DNA of 64,000 nucleotides from JAKAQB01 sp027320105 (lineage in GTDB: Bacteria; Actinomycetota; Acidimicrobiia; Acidimicrobiales; Palsa-688). A program made the translations under genes and the position numbers. The DNA lies in the NCBI GenBank assembly GCA_027320105.1, contig DAHVMA010000088.1, forward strand, positions 1 to 64,000, in the 5' to 3' direction. Below, in pieces: positions 41,483 through 50,652 of this stretch; the first letter of the stretch is position 1; each line of letters begins with the position of its first letter. The notes beneath the pieces are model-generated. The model was not told the origin of the DNA. It did not search any database and was given only the letters and a program-made list of their open reading frames with translations.

Positions 41483-41514
41483 GGCGCCCGTGTGCGTGCC
41501 GGCGCCCGTGTGCG
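41483..41514. repeat. 14-bp direct repeat between convergent genes
   Basis: GCGCCCGTGTGCGT occurs twice in the 34-bp gap between the DUF5719 stop and the ftsH stop. No stable terminator stem was seen. Confidence 0.45.
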
Positions 41515-43560
41515 TCAGTCCCCGTGGGGCTTGACGTCGGCGCGCTGCCAGCCGTTGGTGGGCAGCGGGAAGCTCGTCGTCACCGGACCTTCCCCCACCG
41601 GAGTGGCCTCGGGGTCGTGACCGTCGACGGATTCTGTAGGAGCGAAGCTCGGCACCACGTCGCTTCGGTCGTGCACCGGTCGGCCGAACGCCTCGTCGAC
41701 GAGGCGCCGGACCTCGGCGCCGTCGATCGTCTCCCGTTCCAACAGGGCCTGTGCCACCTTGGCCAGGCCGCCGCGGTGGAGGGTGAGGAGGCGGGACGCC
41801 CTGGCCTCTTGCTCGCGGAGGATGCGCTCGACCTCCTCGTCGATCACCCGGGAGGTCACGTCGCTGTAGTCCCGGGCGGCGTGCATGAGGTCCTCGCCGA
41901 GGAACACCTGACCCTCCTGGCCCCAAGCCATCGGCCCGACCCGGTCGCTCATGCCGAACTCGCGCACCATCTTGCGGGCCAACTCGGTCGCGCGCTGAAT
42001 GTCGTTGGAGCCGCCCGTCGAGATCGTGCCGAACTCGAGCTTCTCGGCGCAGCGCCCGCCCATCATCACGCAGACGGTGTCCTCGATGTACTCCCGCCAG
42101 TAGGTGTGGCGCTCCTCGATGGGCAGCTGCTGGGTGACCCCCAGCGCCATCCCCGTCGGCAGGATCGTCACCTTGTGCACGGGGTCGGCGTCAGGCAGCA
42201 CATAGGCGAGAAGGGCGTGGCCGCCCTCGTGGTAGGCGGTCGCCTCCTTCTCCTTCTCCGACAGCACCGTCGACTCCCGACGCTGACCCATGAGCACCCG
42301 GTCGCGCGCCGCCTCGAAGTCCACCATGTGGATTGCCTGCGCGCCCCGCCGCACGGCGTGGAGGGCGGCCTCGTTGACGAGGTTGGCCAGGTCGGCTCCG
42401 CTCATCCCCGGTGTGCCGCGTGCCACCACCGAGAGGTCCACGTCCGGCGCGATCCGCTTGTCACGGCAGTGCACGGCGAGGATCGGCAGTCGCTCGTTGA
42501 GGTCGGGGAGGGGTACGACGACCTGGCGGTCGAAGCGGCCAGGCCTGAGCAGGGCGGGGTCGAGGATGTCGGGACGGTTGGTGGCCGCCATCATGACGAC
42601 GCCCTCGGTCGCCTCGAAGCCAACCATCTCGGCGAGCATCTGGTTGAGCGTCTGCTCCCGCTCGTCGTGGCCCCCACCGAGGCCAGCGCCCCGCTTGCGC
42701 CCGATGGAGTCGATCTCGTCGATGAAGATGATCGCCGGCGCCTGCTTGCGAGCGGTCTGGAACAGGTCCCGCACCCGTGAGGCCCCCACACCGACGAACA
42801 TCTCCATGAAGTCCGATCCGGTCACCGACATGAACGGCACGCCCGCTTCGCCGGCGACAGCCCGGGCCAGCAGGGTCTTGCCGGTACCGGGCGGGCCGAC
42901 CAGCAGCACACCCTTTGGGATCTTTGCGCCGATCTCCTTGAACCGGTTGGCGTTTCGGAGGAAGTCGACGACTTCCCGTATCTCGAGCTTGACGCCGTCG
43001 TAGCCAGCTACGTCCGCGAAGGTCGTGCGGGGGCGCTCGGTGGTGTACACCTTCGCCTTGGAGCGGCCGATCGACATGATCCCGCTCATCTGGCCCTGCG
43101 CCCGGCGTGAGATCCAGACGAAGAAGCCCACCAGTAGCAGGATCCAGATCAGGTAGGGCAGGAGGCTCGACCAGATGGTGGAGGCGTTGCTGTTGACCTT
43201 CACTGACGTGTACTTCGAGTAGTAGTTGATCAGGTCGCTGCCGGCGATGGGCGACCCAGTCGTCTGGTAGGAGGCGGCTGGCTTGCTCAGGGTGTAGGAG
43301 ATGTGGCCCGTCTGGGAGTTGAACGTCGCGGACGCGATCTGGTGGTGGAGGAGCTCCTGCTGGAACTGGCTGTAGGTCTGGGACGGTGTGGCCGGCTGGG
43401 CGAACAACTGGGGGATGAGGATGAGCAGGACGACGACCGCGACACCGATGCCAGCGATCCACCGCCAGTTGTTGTTGAGCGACGGAGGGCCCCCCGGACC
43501 GCCCGGCCCCGAGGGACGGTCCGGCTTGCCGGAGCGGAAGTCGCCTGGCTGACGAGACAT
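41515..43560 (-). CDS. ftsH: ATP-dependent zinc metalloprotease FtsH
   Basis: 681 aa. Two N-terminal membrane segments (WIAGIGVAVVVLLILIPQLF and LLPYLIWILLLVGFFVWI), AAA domain with Walker A GPPGTGKT, Walker B IIFIDEID, second region of homology NRPDILDPALLRPGRFDRQ, and zinc motif H444-E-G-G-H448. Hexameric membrane protease for misfolded and regulatory membrane proteins. The C-terminus is an acidic/proline tail. A TACGAT element seven bases before the ATG suggests a leaderless transcript. Confidence 0.97.
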   Translation of the reverse strand: MSRQPGDFRSGKPDRPSGPGGPGGPPSLNNNWRWIAGIGVAVVVLLILIPQLFAQPATPSQTYSQFQQELLHHQIASATFNSQTGHISYTLSKPAASYQTTGSPIAGSDLINYYSKYTSVKVNSNASTIWSSLLPYLIWILLLVGFFVWISRRAQGQMSGIMSIGRSKAKVYTTERPRTTFADVAGYDGVKLEIREVVDFLRNANRFKEIGAKIPKGVLLVGPPGTGKTLLARAVAGEAGVPFMSVTGSDFMEMFVGVGASRVRDLFQTARKQAPAIIFIDEIDSIGRKRGAGLGGGHDEREQTLNQMLAEMVGFEATEGVVMMAATNRPDILDPALLRPGRFDRQVVVPLPDLNERLPILAVHCRDKRIAPDVDLSVVARGTPGMSGADLANLVNEAALHAVRRGAQAIHMVDFEAARDRVLMGQRRESTVLSEKEKEATAYHEGGHALLAYVLPDADPVHKVTILPTGMALGVTQQLPIEERHTYWREYIEDTVCVMMGGRCAEKLEFGTISTGGSNDIQRATELARKMVREFGMSDRVGPMAWGQEGQVFLGEDLMHAARDYSDVTSRVIDEEVERILREQEARASRLLTLHRGGLAKVAQALLERETIDGAEVRRLVDEAFGRPVHDRSDVVPSFAPTESVDGHDPEATPVGEGPVTTSFPLPTNGWQRADVKPHGD

Positions 43561-43567
43561 GGGAGCA

Positions 43568-43573
43568 ATCGTA
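43568..43573 (-). promoter_or_regulatory. TACGAT -10 element, leaderless
   Basis: TACGAT on the minus strand, seven bases before the ftsH ATG. Confidence 0.5.
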
Positions 43574-43646
43574 CGCCCGCCAGGGTGCTACCGCCCTGGC
43601 ACCCTGCTCGCGGGCCGGGGTCCGCGAGGCCGGCAGGGCGCGCCGG

Positions 43647-43652
43647 TACGGT
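43647..43652 (+). promoter_or_regulatory. TACGGT -10 element, leaderless
   Basis: TACGGT ends seven bases before the DUF3499 ATG at 43660. Confidence 0.5.
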
Positions 43653-43659
43653 GAGCGGC

Positions 43660-43953
43660 ATGCGACCCACCACGTGCGCCCGGCCGGGCTGCCCTTCTCC
43701 AGCCGACGCATGGCTCACCTACGACTACGGGGGGCAGCGTGTGTGGCTGGACGACCGGCCTGGGCCGAGCGGGGACCAGTGGGGGTTGTGCGGCTCGCAC
43801 GCCGCCCGCCTCCGGGCGCCCCGTGGCTGGGCCCAGGTCGATCGCCGCGTCGGCGCGGAGGGCTCGACGGCTGCCGGCGCAGGTCCTGGACCAATCCCCG
43901 CACATCCCGCTACGGGTGACCGCTGGGATCCGCCAGCGACGCTCGTCTCCTAG
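43660..43953 (+). CDS. DUF3499 family protein
   Basis: 97 aa. CARPGCPSPADAWLTYDYGGQRVWL and WGLCGSHAARLRAPRGWAQVDRR show the paired cysteines/histidine (CxxxxC ... CxxH) and 'APRGW' motif of the actinobacterial DUF3499 family, probably a small zinc-binding protein of unknown function. Start set by the upstream TACGGT. Followed by a CPBP protease gene 29 bp later. Confidence 0.82.
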   Translation: MRPTTCARPGCPSPADAWLTYDYGGQRVWLDDRPGPSGDQWGLCGSHAARLRAPRGWAQVDRRVGAEGSTAAGAGPGPIPAHPATGDRWDPPATLVS

Positions 43954-43982
43954 CTGGCGCCGGCCGGCATTCACACCCCGCC

Positions 43983-44705
43983 GTGCCGGCGCCGCCCAAC
44001 CGCTGGGGTCTGCCCGAGGCGCTCTTCGGCTTTGCCGTCGGCATCCTCGTGTCGGCGGCCGCGACCTTGGTGGCGGAGGCGGCGACGGGCTACCGGTTCG
44101 CCGGCGGCGCCCCGCTCCCCCTCCCCGTCACCGCTGCCGACATCGGGGGACTGTGGGTCGGGCTCCTCGCTGCCGTGTCGATCGCCAGCAGGCGGAACGG
44201 TCGCGGCGTGCTGTCGGAGGACTACGGCCTCGCCTTCCACTGGTGGGATGCCCCCGTCGGGGTGGCCGTCGGCGCCGCTGGCCAGTACCTGCTGTTCCCC
44301 GCCCTCTACCTGCCGGTGGAGGCGGCGAACCACCGCCTGGGCAGGAACATCGTCGACCACCTCGGCGGTCCAGCGCTCCGCGAGACGGCCGCCGTGCACG
44401 GCCCCGGCCGGGTGGTGTTGCTCTACATCCTGCTGGCTGCCGGCGCACCTCTCGTGGAGGAGCTGTTCTTCCGCGGGCTGCTGCTACGCGGCCTTCTGGC
44501 CCGGCTCCCGGGGATCCCCTCCGTGCTCGTCTCCGCAGTGTTCTTCGCCGTGGCGCACTTCGAGTTGCTGCAGTTCGCTGGGCTTGCCGCGTTCGGGGTC
44601 GTCCTCGGCCTCCTGTCCTGGCGGTCCGGTCGGCTCGGCCCCGGCGTCGTTGCCCACGCCACCTTCAACGCCGCGGCACTCGCGGCTTACGTCCGGATTC
44701 ACTGA
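43983..44705 (+). CDS. CPBP-family intramembrane protease
   Basis: 240 aa, about seven hydrophobic segments. The three CPBP (CAAX protease/bacteriocin-processing, ABI) motifs are present: EELFFRG (EExxFR), AHFELLQF (FxxxH-like) and HATFN (HxxxN/D). Glutamyl-type membrane protease; substrate unknown. GTG 43983 is the first start after DUF3499; no ribosome binding site is evident. Confidence 0.88.
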   Translation: MPAPPNRWGLPEALFGFAVGILVSAAATLVAEAATGYRFAGGAPLPLPVTAADIGGLWVGLLAAVSIASRRNGRGVLSEDYGLAFHWWDAPVGVAVGAAGQYLLFPALYLPVEAANHRLGRNIVDHLGGPALRETAAVHGPGRVVLLYILLAAGAPLVEELFFRGLLLRGLLARLPGIPSVLVSAVFFAVAHFELLQFAGLAAFGVVLGLLSWRSGRLGPGVVAHATFNAAALAAYVRIH

Positions 44706-44810
44706 AGCGGGCGTGGAAGAAACGCGCAAACACCTCAAGGCCCTTCCCGGCCCCGCCGATGGACCACCTGCAGGAGAGCGCCCTCAAGCATGGATGCGAG
44801 GAACCGAACG

Positions 44811-44978
44811 ATGAAGTGCCCGAGTTGCCGGACCCGTGAGCTGGTGGTCATCACGATGAGGGTCGGGGGCGAGCAGGTCGCCCTCCGCACCTGCTCGTAC
44901 TGCGATCTCCGGTGCTGGGAGGGGTTGGACGGGCAGCTGGCGCTCGCGTCGGTGCTCAACTTGGTGGCCAGCGCCTAG
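44811..44978 (+). CDS. Small zinc-ribbon protein
   Basis: 55 aa. CPSCRTRELVVITMRVGGEQVALRTCSYCDLRCWEG carries two CxxC pairs and a third cysteine, a zinc-ribbon. GAGGAA seven bases before ATG 44811 favours that start; ATG 44790 adds seven residues. No specific function. It lies 105 bp after the protease gene. Confidence 0.7.
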   Translation: MKCPSCRTRELVVITMRVGGEQVALRTCSYCDLRCWEGLDGQLALASVLNLVASA

Positions 44979-45000
44979 CGGGACCCACAGAACGCTGAGG

Positions 45001-45028
45001 CCACCCGGCAAGTGGGCTTTCAGGGTGG
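45001..45028 (+). terminator. Weak hairpin after zinc-ribbon gene
   Basis: CCACCC (45001-45006) can pair with GGGTGG (45023-45028) around a 16-base loop that contains CTTT. Weak evidence. Confidence 0.3.
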
Positions 45029-45137
45029 CGGCTTGCAGGCTGCGGGCGGGCAGCCACCACCTGGCGCCGCGCGTTGGGCAACATGGCGGGGTGCGGCGGC
45101 TTCGTACTCTGACCGGGCGTCCGGCCCGGACTATCCC

Positions 45138-47846
45138 ATGACGCAGCTGCTCCGCGGCGGACACGTCGCCGGCGACGCCGACGAGACCGGCGACCCGACC
45201 GGCGCGGTGGGCGAGCCCCGCCCGCCGGGGCCGCTCCGCTGGCAGCGCCTCACCCAGCCGGACGTCGTCGTAACGGCCCTGGTGGTCGCCGCCTGCACGG
45301 TCTTCGTCTTCGTCCAGCTCGAGCCGGGCCAACTGTTCCGCAACACCACACCTGCCGGCGGCGACATGGGAGCCCACGTGTGGCTGCCGGCGTTCCTGCG
45401 GCGCGTGCTGCTGCCACGCGGACAGCTCCTCGGCTGGACGATGGACTGGTACGCGGGCTTCCCGGCCCTCACCTATTACTTCCCCCTGCCGGCGTGGGCC
45501 ATTGCCCTGCTCAGCTTCGTGATCCCCTACAACGTGGCGTTCAAGCTCGTCAGCGCCGCCGGGTTGATCACCCTTCCCCTCGCGTGCTGGGCCCTCGGCC
45601 GCTTGGCGCAGATGCGCTTCCCCGGCCCGGCCTGCCTGGCGGCGGCGGCCGTGCCCTACCTCTTCAATCGGGACTTCACGATCTACGGGGGCAACATCGC
45701 TTCGACGATGGCGGGGGAGTTCTCCTTCTCCATCAGCCTGGCCTTCGCTGTGCTGTTCTGCGGGTTGGTGGCGAGAGGGCTCCGGACCGGGAGGGGGGGC
45801 ATCCTCGCGGCGGCGGTTATGACCGCCTGCGGGCTGTCCCACATCCTGCCCCTGCTCTTCGCCATCGGCGGGTCCCTCGTGCTCCTCCTGCTGCAGCTCA
45901 CTCCCCGCCGGCTGGTCTGGCTGGCGACAGTGGGCGTCACGGGCAGCCTCCTGCTGGCGTTCTGGGCCCTCCCGTTCTACGTCCGCCTCCCGTACGCCAC
46001 CAACATGGGCTACGGGAAGATCACGACCTACCTGGCCACGCTGTTCCCGAAGGGCGACATCTGGCTCTTCGTCCTGGCCGCCGTCGGGGCCACGCTCTCC
46101 TTCGCCCGCTCCAACCTCGTCGGCCGTTGGCTCACGCTCATGGCGGCGCTCACGGTGCTCGTCTTCCGCTTCGCCCCTTCCGACCGGCTGTGGAACGCCC
46201 GATCGCTGCCCTTCTGGTTCCTGTGCCTGTACCTGCTGGCGGGCGTGGCCTTCGCCGAAGCCGGGACCGGGATCTCCGAAGCCGTGGGCAGTTGGTGGTC
46301 CCGCCGGCCGGCGGGCACCGCCGGGATCCGGTCGGCGCCGGTCGGCGCCGGTTCGCTCGGGACTGCCTGGCGACTGGTCTGGGTTCCGGTGGTCACGCTC
46401 CTGGTTGCCCTGATCTGGGTGGGCTACCCGCTGCGCATCCTGCCCTTCGGGACGGTCACTCGCAACGGCGACTACTCCTGGCTCGGCATGACGAGCTCCG
46501 ACAACTCCTACATACCCGACTGGGTGCACTGGAACTACAGCGGCTACCAGGACGCCGGCAAGTCCGGCCGCCAGGCGTACTTCGCCATCATCCGGACCAT
46601 GCGCCACATCGGCGCGACCGACGGGTGCGGTCGCGCCATGTACGAGTACGAGCCGGCGCTCAATGACATGGGAACGCCGGACGCCCTCATGCTCCTGCCG
46701 TACTGGACCAACGGCTGCATCGCCACCATGGAAGGGCTGTACTACGAGTCGTCGGCGACCACGCCGTTCCATTTCCTGAACAGCGCCGAGCTGTCGGTGC
46801 AGCCCTCCAACCCGATGCGCGGTCTCGACTACCCGTCGGCGCCAAACGTCACGGAGGGGATCAAGCACCTGCAGATGTTCGGGGTGCGCTACTACCTGGC
46901 CGTCAGCCCGTCCATCCAGCGGCAGGCCGCCGCCAACCCGAGCCTGCGCCTGCTGGCGTCGGTCGGCCCCTTCCCGATGCCGCTCAGCAACGGCACGACG
47001 CAGGAACAGACCTGGAAGGTCTACAGGGTCCTCGACTCGCCGCTCGTCCAGCCACTCGCCAACCAGCCCGTCGTCGTCCCCGGGACGCTGCGGACGGCTA
47101 CATCCTGGCTCGACCTCGCCCAAGGCTGGTACCTCGACCCGCGCCGCTGGGACGTGTTCCTGACCGCGGGCGGTCCACGGTCGTGGGTGCGGGTGACACC
47201 CGGCGACACGTCCCCTCCGGTCCACGCCGAGCCACCGGTCACCGTCAGCCACGTCCGGCTCCACGAGGAGTCGGTGTCGTTCGACGTGAGCCGGACGGGC
47301 GTGCCGATGCTGGTGAAGGTCTCGTACTTCCCCAACTGGCAGGTGCGAGGCGCCGCAGCGGTGTACCGGGCCACGCCCAACCTGATGGTGGTCGTCCCTA
47401 CGGCGACGCACGTGACCCTCACCTACGGCAGCACCCCGGTCGACTGGACCGCCAGGGGCATGACCCTGCTCGGAGTCATTGCTCTCATGGGCATGTGGTG
47501 GCTGCCGCGGCGCCGGCGTCGCCACATCCGGGGTGCCGGTGTGGGTGCGGGGGGCGGGGCGCTCCTCCCCGGAGGCGAGGACACGGCGGGCGGGCCGGCG
47601 CACTCCCAGCGCCGGCGGCGTCTGGTCGGACCTCCCGAGGACCCCGAATTCTGGGGTGGCGCACCGCGGACGAGAAGGCCTCCGGGAGCCGCCACGGGCG
47701 AGGCGCCGGCGGCGAGCCCGGTGCCGGGTGGCGACGGTGCGGTGCCGGGTGGCGACGGTGAGACGGGAGGGGCGACCCCTTTGTCCCCTGGCTGGCGGCC
47801 TCCGCAGCCCCCGACACCCGGTTCCGCTGCTGACGACATCCACTGA
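45138..47846 (+). CDS. Large multi-pass membrane protein, glycan-assembly-like
   Basis: 902 aa from ATG 45138. About 11-13 membrane segments in the first 480 residues, beginning VVVTALVVAACTVFVFVQL. The first outward loop GDMGAHVWLPAFLRRVLLPRGQLLGWTMDWYAGFPALTYYFPLPAW resembles GT-C-like or '6-pyruvoyl-tetrahydropterin synthase-related membrane domain' proteins; a long outward domain and a last membrane helix follow. The final 90 residues are cytosolic, Gly/Pro/Arg-rich, with a duplicated seven-residue unit (VPGGDGA). It may be a surface-glycan transferase; this is inferred. Confidence 0.78.
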   Translation: MTQLLRGGHVAGDADETGDPTGAVGEPRPPGPLRWQRLTQPDVVVTALVVAACTVFVFVQLEPGQLFRNTTPAGGDMGAHVWLPAFLRRVLLPRGQLLGWTMDWYAGFPALTYYFPLPAWAIALLSFVIPYNVAFKLVSAAGLITLPLACWALGRLAQMRFPGPACLAAAAVPYLFNRDFTIYGGNIASTMAGEFSFSISLAFAVLFCGLVARGLRTGRGGILAAAVMTACGLSHILPLLFAIGGSLVLLLLQLTPRRLVWLATVGVTGSLLLAFWALPFYVRLPYATNMGYGKITTYLATLFPKGDIWLFVLAAVGATLSFARSNLVGRWLTLMAALTVLVFRFAPSDRLWNARSLPFWFLCLYLLAGVAFAEAGTGISEAVGSWWSRRPAGTAGIRSAPVGAGSLGTAWRLVWVPVVTLLVALIWVGYPLRILPFGTVTRNGDYSWLGMTSSDNSYIPDWVHWNYSGYQDAGKSGRQAYFAIIRTMRHIGATDGCGRAMYEYEPALNDMGTPDALMLLPYWTNGCIATMEGLYYESSATTPFHFLNSAELSVQPSNPMRGLDYPSAPNVTEGIKHLQMFGVRYYLAVSPSIQRQAAANPSLRLLASVGPFPMPLSNGTTQEQTWKVYRVLDSPLVQPLANQPVVVPGTLRTATSWLDLAQGWYLDPRRWDVFLTAGGPRSWVRVTPGDTSPPVHAEPPVTVSHVRLHEESVSFDVSRTGVPMLVKVSYFPNWQVRGAAAVYRATPNLMVVVPTATHVTLTYGSTPVDWTARGMTLLGVIALMGMWWLPRRRRRHIRGAGVGAGGGALLPGGEDTAGGPAHSQRRRRLVGPPEDPEFWGGAPRTRRPPGAATGEAPAASPVPGGDGAVPGGDGETGGATPLSPGWRPPQPPTPGSAADDIH
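47720..47760 (+). repeat. 21-bp coding tandem repeat
   Basis: GGTGCCGGGTGGCGACGGTG occurs at 47720-47739 and 47741-47760, a 21-bp unit encoding VPGGDGA/E in the cytosolic tail of the large membrane protein. Confidence 0.7.
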
Positions 47847-47955
47847 CGCCACATTCGGGAGGGTTCACGCCCGCGCCGGCGGGGACCCCACGGACCTATC
47901 AACGGTCAGGCTGCCACACCCGAGGCGGGTTGTCCCGGGTCGTCCCCTTACCCTC

Positions 47956-47961
47956 TACAGT
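47956..47961 (+). promoter_or_regulatory. TACAGT -10 element, leaderless
   Basis: TACAGT ends ten bases before the manB ATG at 47972. The rest of 47847-47955 showed nothing clear. Confidence 0.45.
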
Positions 47962-47971
47962 GCTGGGCCTC

Positions 47972-49345
47972 ATGCCCCGGCTCGACGCGATCTTCAAGGC
48001 CTACGACGTCCGGGGAACCGTCCCCGACCAGCTCGACCCTACGGTCGCCCGTGCCGTCGGGGGCGCCTTTGCCCGGTTCAGCAAGGCGTCTGCGATCGTG
48101 GTGGGCCGGGACATGCGCCCTTCTGGACCAGAGCTGGTCGACGCCTTCGCGTCCGGCGCCACCGACGCCGGCGCCGACGTCGTCCTCCTCGGGCTCACCT
48201 CGACCGACGAGCTGTACTACGCGTCCGGGGCGCTGGATGCCCCAGGAGCGATGTTCACCGCGTCCCACAACCCGGCCCAGTACAACGGGATCAAGCTCTG
48301 CCTGGGCGGCGCCCGCCCGGTGGGATCCGAGTCCGGGCTCGCCGCCATCCGGGCCGACGTCGAGGCCCAACTGCGGGGCGACGGCGGTCCGCCCGCTGGC
48401 CCTGGTCGGCTGGGATCGGTGAGGCAGCTTGACGTGCTCGCCGACTACGCGGCCAAGGTGCGGTCGCTCGTCGACCTGGAGCGGCTGCGCCCCCTGAAAG
48501 TCGTCGCCGACACCGCCAACGGTATGGGCGGCCTGGTGGTGCCCGCTGTTTTCGACCGCCTTCCCTTCGCCCTCGAGATCCTCTTCGGCGAGCTCGACGG
48601 CACGTTCCCAAACCATCCCGCCGATCCCATCCAGCCCGCCAACCTGGTGGCGCTCCGTGACCGTGTGACGGCCACGGGTGCCGACGTCGGGCTCGCCTTC
48701 GACGGCGACGCCGACCGGTGCTTCCTCGTGGACGACAGCGGCGAGCCCGTGTCAGGCTCCACGACCACCGCAATGGTGGCCAAGTCGATGCTCGAGAAGC
48801 ACCCCGGGGCGACGATCCTGTACAACCTCATCTGCTCCAAGGCCGTCCCCGAGATCGTCCGGGAAAGCGGTGGCACACCGATCCGGACCCGCGTCGGCCA
48901 CTCGTTCATAAAGGGGGTCATGGCGGAGACGGGCGCGGTGTTCGGCGGCGAGCACTCGGGCCACTACTACTTCGCCGACAACTACCGCGCCGACTCCGGC
49001 TGCATCGCGGCGTTGGTCGTGCTCGAGATGCTGTCCGCCACTGGCCGTTCCCTGTCGGACCTCCGGCGTGACTTCGAACGCTACGCCGACTCCGGGGAGA
49101 TCAATACGGAGGTCACCGATCCGCTGGCTGTGATCGAGGCCGTCGCTGCCCACTTCGGAGAGGCTGCGCCCGGCGCCACGCAGGACCGCACCGACGGGCT
49201 CACCGTCGACCTCGGGTCCTGGTGGTTCAACCTCCGGCCCTCCAACACCGAGCCGCTACTGCGGCTCAACATCGAGGCCGACACCGGCGAGGAATGTGCC
49301 GCACGGGCCGCCGAGGTGACCTTGCTGCTACAGGAGGTGTCGTAG
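47972..49345 (+). CDS. manB: Phosphomannomutase/phosphoglucomutase
   Basis: 457 aa. Active-site phosphoserine motif FTASHNPAQYNGIK, metal loop FDGDADRCF, sugar-binding GGEHSGHYYF and phosphate-binding RPSNTEPLLRL are complete. N-terminus IFKAYDVRGTVPDQL is the usual start of the family. Interconverts mannose/glucose 6- and 1-phosphates for GDP-mannose or dTDP-sugar synthesis. Followed at two bases by the Trm112-like gene and the isomerase. Confidence 0.94.
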   Translation: MPRLDAIFKAYDVRGTVPDQLDPTVARAVGGAFARFSKASAIVVGRDMRPSGPELVDAFASGATDAGADVVLLGLTSTDELYYASGALDAPGAMFTASHNPAQYNGIKLCLGGARPVGSESGLAAIRADVEAQLRGDGGPPAGPGRLGSVRQLDVLADYAAKVRSLVDLERLRPLKVVADTANGMGGLVVPAVFDRLPFALEILFGELDGTFPNHPADPIQPANLVALRDRVTATGADVGLAFDGDADRCFLVDDSGEPVSGSTTTAMVAKSMLEKHPGATILYNLICSKAVPEIVRESGGTPIRTRVGHSFIKGVMAETGAVFGGEHSGHYYFADNYRADSGCIAALVVLEMLSATGRSLSDLRRDFERYADSGEINTEVTDPLAVIEAVAAHFGEAAPGATQDRTDGLTVDLGSWWFNLRPSNTEPLLRLNIEADTGEECAARAAEVTLLLQEVS

Positions 49346-49347
49346 CC

Positions 49348-49593
49348 ATGCCGCTCGATCCACTCCTTCTCGAGATCCTTGCCTGCCCGGAGGACAAGGG
49401 TCCGTTGCTCTACTTCCCCGACGAGAGCTCGCTCTACAACCCTCGCCTCCGCCGGCGCTACGACGTGCAGGACGACATCCCGGTGATGCTCGTGGAGGAG
49501 GCCGAGACCGTGACCGACGACGAGCATGCCCGCCTCACGTCCAAGGCCGAGCGGGAAGGCATCACTCCCACCTTCCCCGAGGGCACGGACTGA
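49348..49593 (+). CDS. Trm112-like protein
   Basis: 81 aa. LLLEILACPEDKGPLLYF ... YNPRLRRRYDVQDDIPVMLVEEAE is the Trm112/YcaR pattern. Only one cysteine of the usual first CxxC (CPED) remains, so the zinc site is lost, as in many actinobacterial members. A CAGGAGG ribosome binding site lies ten bases upstream. Conserved neighbour of manB and the isomerase in this group; a chaperone-like role for the isomerase or a methyltransferase is only a guess. Confidence 0.8.
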   Translation: MPLDPLLLEILACPEDKGPLLYFPDESSLYNPRLRRRYDVQDDIPVMLVEEAETVTDDEHARLTSKAEREGITPTFPEGTD

Positions 49594-50627
49594 TGGCGGT
49601 CCTCGACACGGTCGGCATGTTTGATCTCACCGCCACCTGGCCGGAGCAGGTTGCGGCCGCAGCTGCCGCCTCCGCCGGCCTCGAGGGGCTGCCCGACGCG
49701 GACGCAGTAGAGCAGGTTGTCGTGCTCGGGATGGGCGGCAGCGGCTTCACCGGCGACGTGGTCACCGCCGTGGCTTCCCCGCTGGTGCCCGTGCCGGTGC
49801 TGGTCGTCAAGTCGTACGAGTGCCCCGCCTTCGTCGGCGACAACACCCTGGTCTTCGCTGTCTCCGCGTCCGGCAACACCGAAGAGACGATCCAGGCAGC
49901 GTCCGACGCGGCCGTCGCCGGCGCACACATGGTGGTCGTCACCGGCGGCGGTGAGCTCGCCCACCTGGCAACGAGCTGGGGCGCCCCCCTGGTGACCATC
50001 CCGGCGGACATCCCGCAGCCTCGCGCTGCGCTCGGGTCGATGGCGATCCCACCACTCGTGGTACTGGAAGACGTCGGTCTCTTCCGGGGTGCCTCGTACT
50101 GGATCGGCGAGGCGGTGGAACAGTTGAAGCGACGCCGGGACGAGCTCTCCGTGGCGGGAGACACCAGCGCCGCCGCCGAGGTGGCGCGCCTGATCGGGGC
50201 AACCATCCCGGTCATCCACGGCGGTGGGGCTGTAGGCGCCGCCGCCGCGGGGAGGTGGCGTACGCAGGTCAACGAGAACGCCAAGCGGCTCGCCTTCTCG
50301 TCCCCCCAGCCGGAGCTGTGCCACAACGAGGTGTGCGGCTGGGCGCCACCCGGCGGCGCCGTGTCTGCCGGGTTCACGGCGGTGGAGCTACGCCACGACG
50401 GCGAGCACCCCCAGGTGAGCCGTCGCTTCGAGCTGGTGCGGGAGATCCTGCTCCGCTCCGGTACGGAGGTGGTGGAGATCCGTGCTGACGGCGACGGTGA
50501 CCTCGCCCAGTTGCTCGACCTGGTCATGTTCGGCGACTACGTGTCGCTCTGGCTGGCCGCAGGTGCTGGCGTCGATCCCGGACCGGTCCCTGTGCTCGCC
50601 GACCTGAGGCAGCAGCTGACGGCCTGA
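49593..50627 (+). CDS. Bifunctional phosphoglucose/phosphomannose isomerase
   Basis: 344 aa. SIS-domain protein: VVLGMGGSGFTGDVV, SASGNTEETI, GELAHLATSWGAPLVTIPADIPQPRAALG, and NENAKRLAFSSPQPELCHNEVCGW with the catalytic His/Glu of the archaeal/actinobacterial PGI/PMI family. Interconverts fructose-6-P with glucose-6-P and mannose-6-P and thereby links glycolysis to manB. ATG overlaps the Trm112 stop (TGATG). Confidence 0.92.
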   Translation: MAVLDTVGMFDLTATWPEQVAAAAAASAGLEGLPDADAVEQVVVLGMGGSGFTGDVVTAVASPLVPVPVLVVKSYECPAFVGDNTLVFAVSASGNTEETIQAASDAAVAGAHMVVVTGGGELAHLATSWGAPLVTIPADIPQPRAALGSMAIPPLVVLEDVGLFRGASYWIGEAVEQLKRRRDELSVAGDTSAAAEVARLIGATIPVIHGGGAVGAAAAGRWRTQVNENAKRLAFSSPQPELCHNEVCGWAPPGGAVSAGFTAVELRHDGEHPQVSRRFELVREILLRSGTEVVEIRADGDGDLAQLLDLVMFGDYVSLWLAAGAGVDPGPVPVLADLRQQLTA

Positions 50628-50646
50628 CCGCGGGCACCCGTATACT
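50616..50646 (+). promoter_or_regulatory. Promoter of the structured RNA
   Basis: TATACT (50641-50646) is a strong -10 hexamer in GC-rich DNA; CTGACG (50616-50621) at 19 bases is a possible -35. Predicted transcription start about 50653, immediately before the closing helix of the RNA. Confidence 0.55.
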
Positions 50647-50652
50647 CTCGTG

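Noticed and set aside
44784..47852. 1022-codon minus frame opposite the large membrane protein
   Set aside because: His/Arg/Gly-rich shadow without domains; the plus frame has clear membrane topology.
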